Part shown: positions 12,008 to 14,994 of the stretch, in pieces
How positions within the stretch are numbered: the stretch's first letter is position 1
Layout: each line of letters starts with the position of its first letter
Program-made: the position numbers and the translations under genes
Assembly: GCA_041591635.1 (NCBI GenBank)
Contig: JBFHRO010000065.1
Span: 1-14,994 of the forward strand
From: JACKOD01 sp041591635
Lineage (GTDB): Bacteria; Pseudomonadota; Gammaproteobacteria; Pseudomonadales; Oleiphilaceae
DNA length: 14,994 nucleotides
Direction of reading: 5' to 3'
Notes under the pieces: model-generated
The model's database searches: none
Told to the model about the DNA's origin: nothing
The model's input: the letters and a program-made list of their open reading frames with translations, nothing else

Positions 12008-13312
12008 TTACATGCCGATCAGGCTGCCTTTTTTTACCTGGGAGTTGATGTAGTGAACCCGGGCAGATTCGAGTTCGGTCAGCGTGCGCCGGGTGTTGCG
12101 GTGTGTCATGAATTCGGCAAAAAGCCGGTTGGCTTCATCCCCGAGCATTTTGGGGGCATCCCGGTCAAAGAATTGTGTAATGCCCGCCGCCGAGCCCAGC
12201 AGTGTGAGGCCCTCGTTCAACAAATCGTTATTGCCACTCTCGGCCTTGAGGTGCGTAGAGAGCTTTCCTACCCGCTGGTTCAGATCAGATTGCACGCTGG
12301 CTTGGCCGATAAATGCCAGGAATCGTTTAGCCATTTCCTTGTTTGGGGAATTTCTCGGGAGAATGAAGACATCCGTAGGAGCCTCCTCGTAGCGCGGAAC
12401 GGCCGGATCAATGACGGGAAAACGAAAAAAACCTATGTCCTGGGCCATTGAAGGTGTGAGCGTGCTGACAAAAAAATTGCCCATCAGCACCATGGCCGCT
12501 TTCTTTCGGTACAGGGGGGTGAGCGAGTCGCTCCAGTCCCACTGGTCATGGACACGGTTGTCGATGAAACATTGGTGATTGAGGAGGGTCTGCCAGTGTT
12601 CAAAAACGGCCTCAACCCGCTTGTCGACAAACGATTGCTCACCTCGTGTGAGTGCAAGATGAAACGCCAGACCGTTGATGCGCAGATTCAAATAGTCAAA
12701 CCAGGCCGTAGCGGGCCAGCGGTTTTTGGTACCGATGGTAAAGGGAGCTATGTTTTTTTGCCGCAATGTGCTGCAAAGAGAAAGCAAATCCTCCCAATTG
12801 GCGGGTGGCGCAAGATGATATTTGGCAAACAGCGATTTGCGATAATAAATGCCCCAGTGATAGTAAGAGTAGGGAATGGCATAGATGCTGCCTTGCCAGG
12901 ACACGACAGACCGGGTATTGCTGCTGACCGAAAGATCAAAGCCTTGCTCCTGCCACAGATGGTCAAGAGCTTCCAGATAGCCTTTTTTGGCATAGTGACG
13001 CAGTCGCTCGCCCCCCTGCCAATACAGAACATCCACCGGGCTTTGCTGGCTTAGCCAGAAATCCATGCCTTTTTTGTATTCGTTTTCTTCGTAGTATTTC
13101 CAGACGATCTCTGTGTCGGGGTAGACCCGGGCGAAGGCACGTGACAGGTCGGCGAATGCCTTGCTTTGAACTTCATCAAAGACCATAAGTCCGATACGAA
13201 TTTTCTCCTTGGCATGGACAGTGATCGACAGCGTCATCGCCCATATCAGGGCAAACAACATCCGGATAACAGGCCTCACTTTCGGCAATGTGTGCATGGG
13301 TGCGGTTGACAT
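12008..13312 (-). CDS. Extracellular solute-binding protein (ABC transporter family 1, orphan)
   Basis: The product (434 residues) has the layout of periplasmic carbohydrate-type binding proteins (UgpB/MalE superfamily): signal peptide KVRPVIRMLFALIWAMTL with cleavage near VHA-KEK, then KIRIGLMVFDEVQ, PVDVLYWQGGERL, GFDLSVSSN, IYAIPYSYYHWGIYYRKSLF (the hinge and ligand face, rich in Tyr/Trp), APFTIGTKNRWPATAWFDYL, MVLMGNFF and ILPRNSPNKEMAKRFLAFIG. The many aromatic residues fit a sugar ligand, but which sugar cannot be told. No permease or ATPase gene accompanies it, so the partner transporter is elsewhere or the protein works as a sensor. ATG 13312 is chosen for the complete signal peptide; a TTG two codons earlier is possible and no good ribosome binding site is visible for either. 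It is divergent from the SPFH gene. Confidence 0.85.
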   Translation of the reverse strand: MSTAPMHTLPKVRPVIRMLFALIWAMTLSITVHAKEKIRIGLMVFDEVQSKAFADLSRAFARVYPDTEIVWKYYEENEYKKGMDFWLSQQSPVDVLYWQGGERLRHYAKKGYLEALDHLWQEQGFDLSVSSNTRSVVSWQGSIYAIPYSYYHWGIYYRKSLFAKYHLAPPANWEDLLSLCSTLRQKNIAPFTIGTKNRWPATAWFDYLNLRINGLAFHLALTRGEQSFVDKRVEAVFEHWQTLLNHQCFIDNRVHDQWDWSDSLTPLYRKKAAMVLMGNFFVSTLTPSMAQDIGFFRFPVIDPAVPRYEEAPTDVFILPRNSPNKEMAKRFLAFIGQASVQSDLNQRVGKLSTHLKAESGNNDLLNEGLTLLGSAAGITQFFDRDAPKMLGDEANRLFAEFMTHRNTRRTLTELESARVHYINSQVKKGSLIGM

Positions 13313-13365
13313 AGACAAGTAACAGCCAAAGAAACGGGATTCGGTGCCGATGGCGTGAATCTGTT

Positions 13366-13395
13366 TTGATACTCTTGATCAGGATAGCCAATATT
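13366..13395 (+). promoter_or_regulatory. Weak candidate promoter for the SPFH gene
   Basis: TTGATA (13366-13371) and AATATT (13390-13395) are separated by 18 bp, matching 5 of 6 and 4 of 6 bases of the -35 and -10 consensus. The start would lie near 13402, giving a leader of nearly 200 nt that ends in the C/A-only tract. The 285-bp gap between the two divergent genes holds nothing else I can identify. Confidence 0.3.
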
Positions 13396-13553
13396 CGGGC
13401 AGGTATCTGTCCATGGCCTTGTCATGGCGCAAGAGCGAGGAAGGATGGTATCTTTGCTGCCCAGCTGCGGTACCTGTTTTCTGATCGAGTCCAGCCGTGA
13501 ATTGTCCTGGAATTCGGGCAGCTTGTCCGACGGCTTGCCATCCGGGTATGAAT

Positions 13554-13586
13554 ACCAACACCAACACCAACACACAACACACAACA
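13554..13586 (+). repeat. C/A-only tract with tandem repeats before the SPFH ribosome binding site
   Basis: Thirty-three bases contain only A and C. They comprise three copies of CCAACA (13555-13572) and two of CACAACA (13573-13586), running straight into the Shine-Dalgarno sequence AAGGAG (13586-13591). Such a sequence cannot fold on itself and keeps the start site accessible; its repeats could change number by slippage. Confidence 0.6.
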
Positions 13587-13597
13587 AGGAGTGTGAC

Positions 13598-14962
13598 ATG
13601 CAAATCAAAACCATTGTGCCGCAACTGCTGGGAAAACTGGCGGCTGCTGGAGCAGTGATCGCCACGGTGCTGGTGGTCGCGGCGAATTCGGTTTTCTATG
13701 CCGAGCCAGGATATATCTATCATGTGCGTTCCATTACCGGAAACGAGGACGTGGTCACCGACATTGGTTACCAGTTCTACTTTTTTGGCCGCTGGAATTC
13801 CTGGAAACGGGCGATGACGGTGCAGGCCGTGGCGGGGGGGGACAATACCCAGCGCTACGCCGAAGTGGAACATACCGAAACCTCGGCCGAGATGCCGCCC
13901 ATGAACATCATGTTTCTGGATCAGGTGGATGCCGATGCCGAAGCGACGGTTCGCTTTAGCATTCCCGCCGACAAGGAAAGCTTTCTGCGCCTGACCCACG
14001 AATACCGCACCCCCGCCAATCTGTTGCGAACGGCGCTGATTCCGGCTTTCAAGGAAACCCTGCAGGCCACTGCCTCGCTGATGAGTGCCGAAGACTATTA
14101 CTCCGGTGGTCGAACCGAATTCAACAATGAATACGAGAATCAGATGAGTAATGGCATCTATGTGGTGCGTCGGGAGGAAGTAAGTACTGCCATGCCCAGG
14201 CGCCAGAAGGGTTCGGCCAATGTTGCCCTGGGTACCGACCAGGAAGAGTACGGTGATGAAACCCGGATAACCTTTGTGGTGCGCAAAATGGTGGACGGTA
14301 ATGGCGTGCCCATTCGCAAGGCGCAGAAGTTCGTCGATTTTGGCATTTCGGTGGTAGATGCGCGGGTGACCAACATGCGCCCCAACAAGCGTTTTGTGGA
14401 GCGTATGCAGTTAAAGCAAAAAGCCTCTGCCGATCGGGCCATTGCCCGTGAACAGCGTATTCAGGAAGAAGAGCAGCGTCTGCTTGCCATTGCCCGGGGT
14501 GAACGAGAGGTTGCCGAGCGCCAGGCCAAGGCCAAAGTCGAGCAGATAGAGCTTACCACCGGTGCCGAGACTGAAAAACAGCTGGCCATCACCTCATCGC
14601 AAAAGCTGCGCGAGCAGGCGCAGATTACCCGGGAAACGGCGCAGATCAACCTTGAAAAGGCGCGTATCGAAGCTGAAACCCAGCGCACTCTGGCCGATGC
14701 CGAGTCGTACCAGAAGCGTGTGATTCTGGAAGCAGACAATGCGCTGGCACAGAAGCTGGAAGCCGAAATCGCGATTCACAAAGTCTGGGCTGCCGCCTAC
14801 GCGACCCGGCGGGTGCCGCAATACGTGATCGGCGGGGGAGAGGGGGTACCCTCCGGCGGTGACAGCGAAGTTCGTACCTTTATGCAACTACTGACACTGG
14901 ATGCCGCCAAACGCCTGGCCTATGACCGTGAACTGGTGGCGCCCAAAAAGTCGGGCAAATAA
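13598..14962 (+). CDS. SPFH/Band-7 domain membrane protein
   Basis: The 454-residue product has the build of prohibitin/stomatin/flotillin-like proteins, which form large membrane-attached ring or cage assemblies and organise membrane microdomains or protease complexes. A signal-anchor helix (about residues 13-33, LAAAGAVIATVLVVAANSVFY) is followed by the SPFH domain (about 35-270: EPGYIYHVRSITG, then TVRFSIPADKESFLRL, LIPAFKETLQATASLMSAEDYYSGG, and FVDFGISVVDARV). A long Glu/Gln/Arg/Ala-rich coiled coil follows (about 285-400). The C-terminal part (VPQYVIGGGEG to LTLDAAKRLAYDREL) is globular. No NfeD-type partner gene is seen before the window ends. AAGGAG lies 6 nt before the ATG. The frame stays open upstream to about 13424, but that stretch is not protein-like. 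A G7 run lies at 13834-13840. Confidence 0.9.
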   Translation: MQIKTIVPQLLGKLAAAGAVIATVLVVAANSVFYAEPGYIYHVRSITGNEDVVTDIGYQFYFFGRWNSWKRAMTVQAVAGGDNTQRYAEVEHTETSAEMPPMNIMFLDQVDADAEATVRFSIPADKESFLRLTHEYRTPANLLRTALIPAFKETLQATASLMSAEDYYSGGRTEFNNEYENQMSNGIYVVRREEVSTAMPRRQKGSANVALGTDQEEYGDETRITFVVRKMVDGNGVPIRKAQKFVDFGISVVDARVTNMRPNKRFVERMQLKQKASADRAIAREQRIQEEEQRLLAIARGEREVAERQAKAKVEQIELTTGAETEKQLAITSSQKLREQAQITRETAQINLEKARIEAETQRTLADAESYQKRVILEADNALAQKLEAEIAIHKVWAAAYATRRVPQYVIGGGEGVPSGGDSEVRTFMQLLTLDAAKRLAYDRELVAPKKSGK

Positions 14963-14994
14963 TAACCCGCGAGAGAGACCCCCTGCCGCGTCCC

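Noticed and set aside
13424..13597. In-frame upstream extension of the SPFH gene
   Set aside because: It translates the C/A repeat tract into Gln-His repeats, lacks a well-spaced ribosome binding site, and would put about 58 non-family residues before the signal anchor; AAGGAG lies exactly where the 13598 ATG needs it.
1..14994. CRISPR arrays, insertion sequences, tRNA or rRNA genes, toxin-antitoxin pairs
   Set aside because: I found no spaced long repeats, transposase motifs, terminal inverted repeats with target duplications, tRNA-like cloverleafs or paired small genes of known toxin families.

Overview
The window looks like ordinary chromosome from a free-living gammaproteobacterium. I infer this from the combination of EfpL (YeiP-type EF-P paralogue), a CsdA-type DeaD helicase, YtfJ, a PhnA-like zinc protein and an exosortase-associated acyltransferase, together with moderately high GC. 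The genus cannot be fixed from sequence alone; marine or polysaccharide-degrading lineages (Cellvibrionales/Oceanospirillales-like) are a reasonable guess. I see no tRNA, rRNA, CRISPR array, insertion sequence or prophage gene.

Layout. Left part (1-4568), all on +: the 3' part of cinA with a terminator hairpin over its stop codon; efpL with its own promoter; deaD with a consensus -10 and an upstream palindrome; and a small PlsC-type acyltransferase closed by a strong terminator. EfpL (ribosome rescue at difficult sequences) and DeaD (RNA unwinding, ribosome assembly) are both translation-related, but each appears to have its own promoter. Centre (4787-8475): a degenerate HD-GYP-like protein on +, converging on glutaryl-CoA dehydrogenase (gcdH) on -; then a short PhnA-like zinc-finger protein on +, converging on a YtfJ-family protein on - with a shared hairpin between them.

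Accessory-looking part (8476-11201): a 469-bp gap with two sets of short direct repeats spaced one helical turn apart, two unrelated secreted proteins of unknown function on +, and on - a four-helix membrane protein followed by a 46-residue membrane protein with a Cys-x-x-Cys. A 350-bp divergent region then carries an extended -10 promoter and a strongly structured ~125-nt leader ahead of a PEP-CTERM/exosortase-associated acyltransferase.

Right part (11202-14994): that acyltransferase, an orphan ABC-type solute-binding protein on -, and an SPFH/Band-7 membrane protein on + whose ribosome binding site is preceded by a 33-nt tract made only of C and A.

Most genes are conserved housekeeping functions. 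The points most worth a second look are the leader RNA of the exosortase-type acyltransferase, the phased repeat arrays at 8696-8721 and 8825-8862, and the unannotated small membrane protein at 10250-10390. No complete, obviously new multi-gene system is visible.
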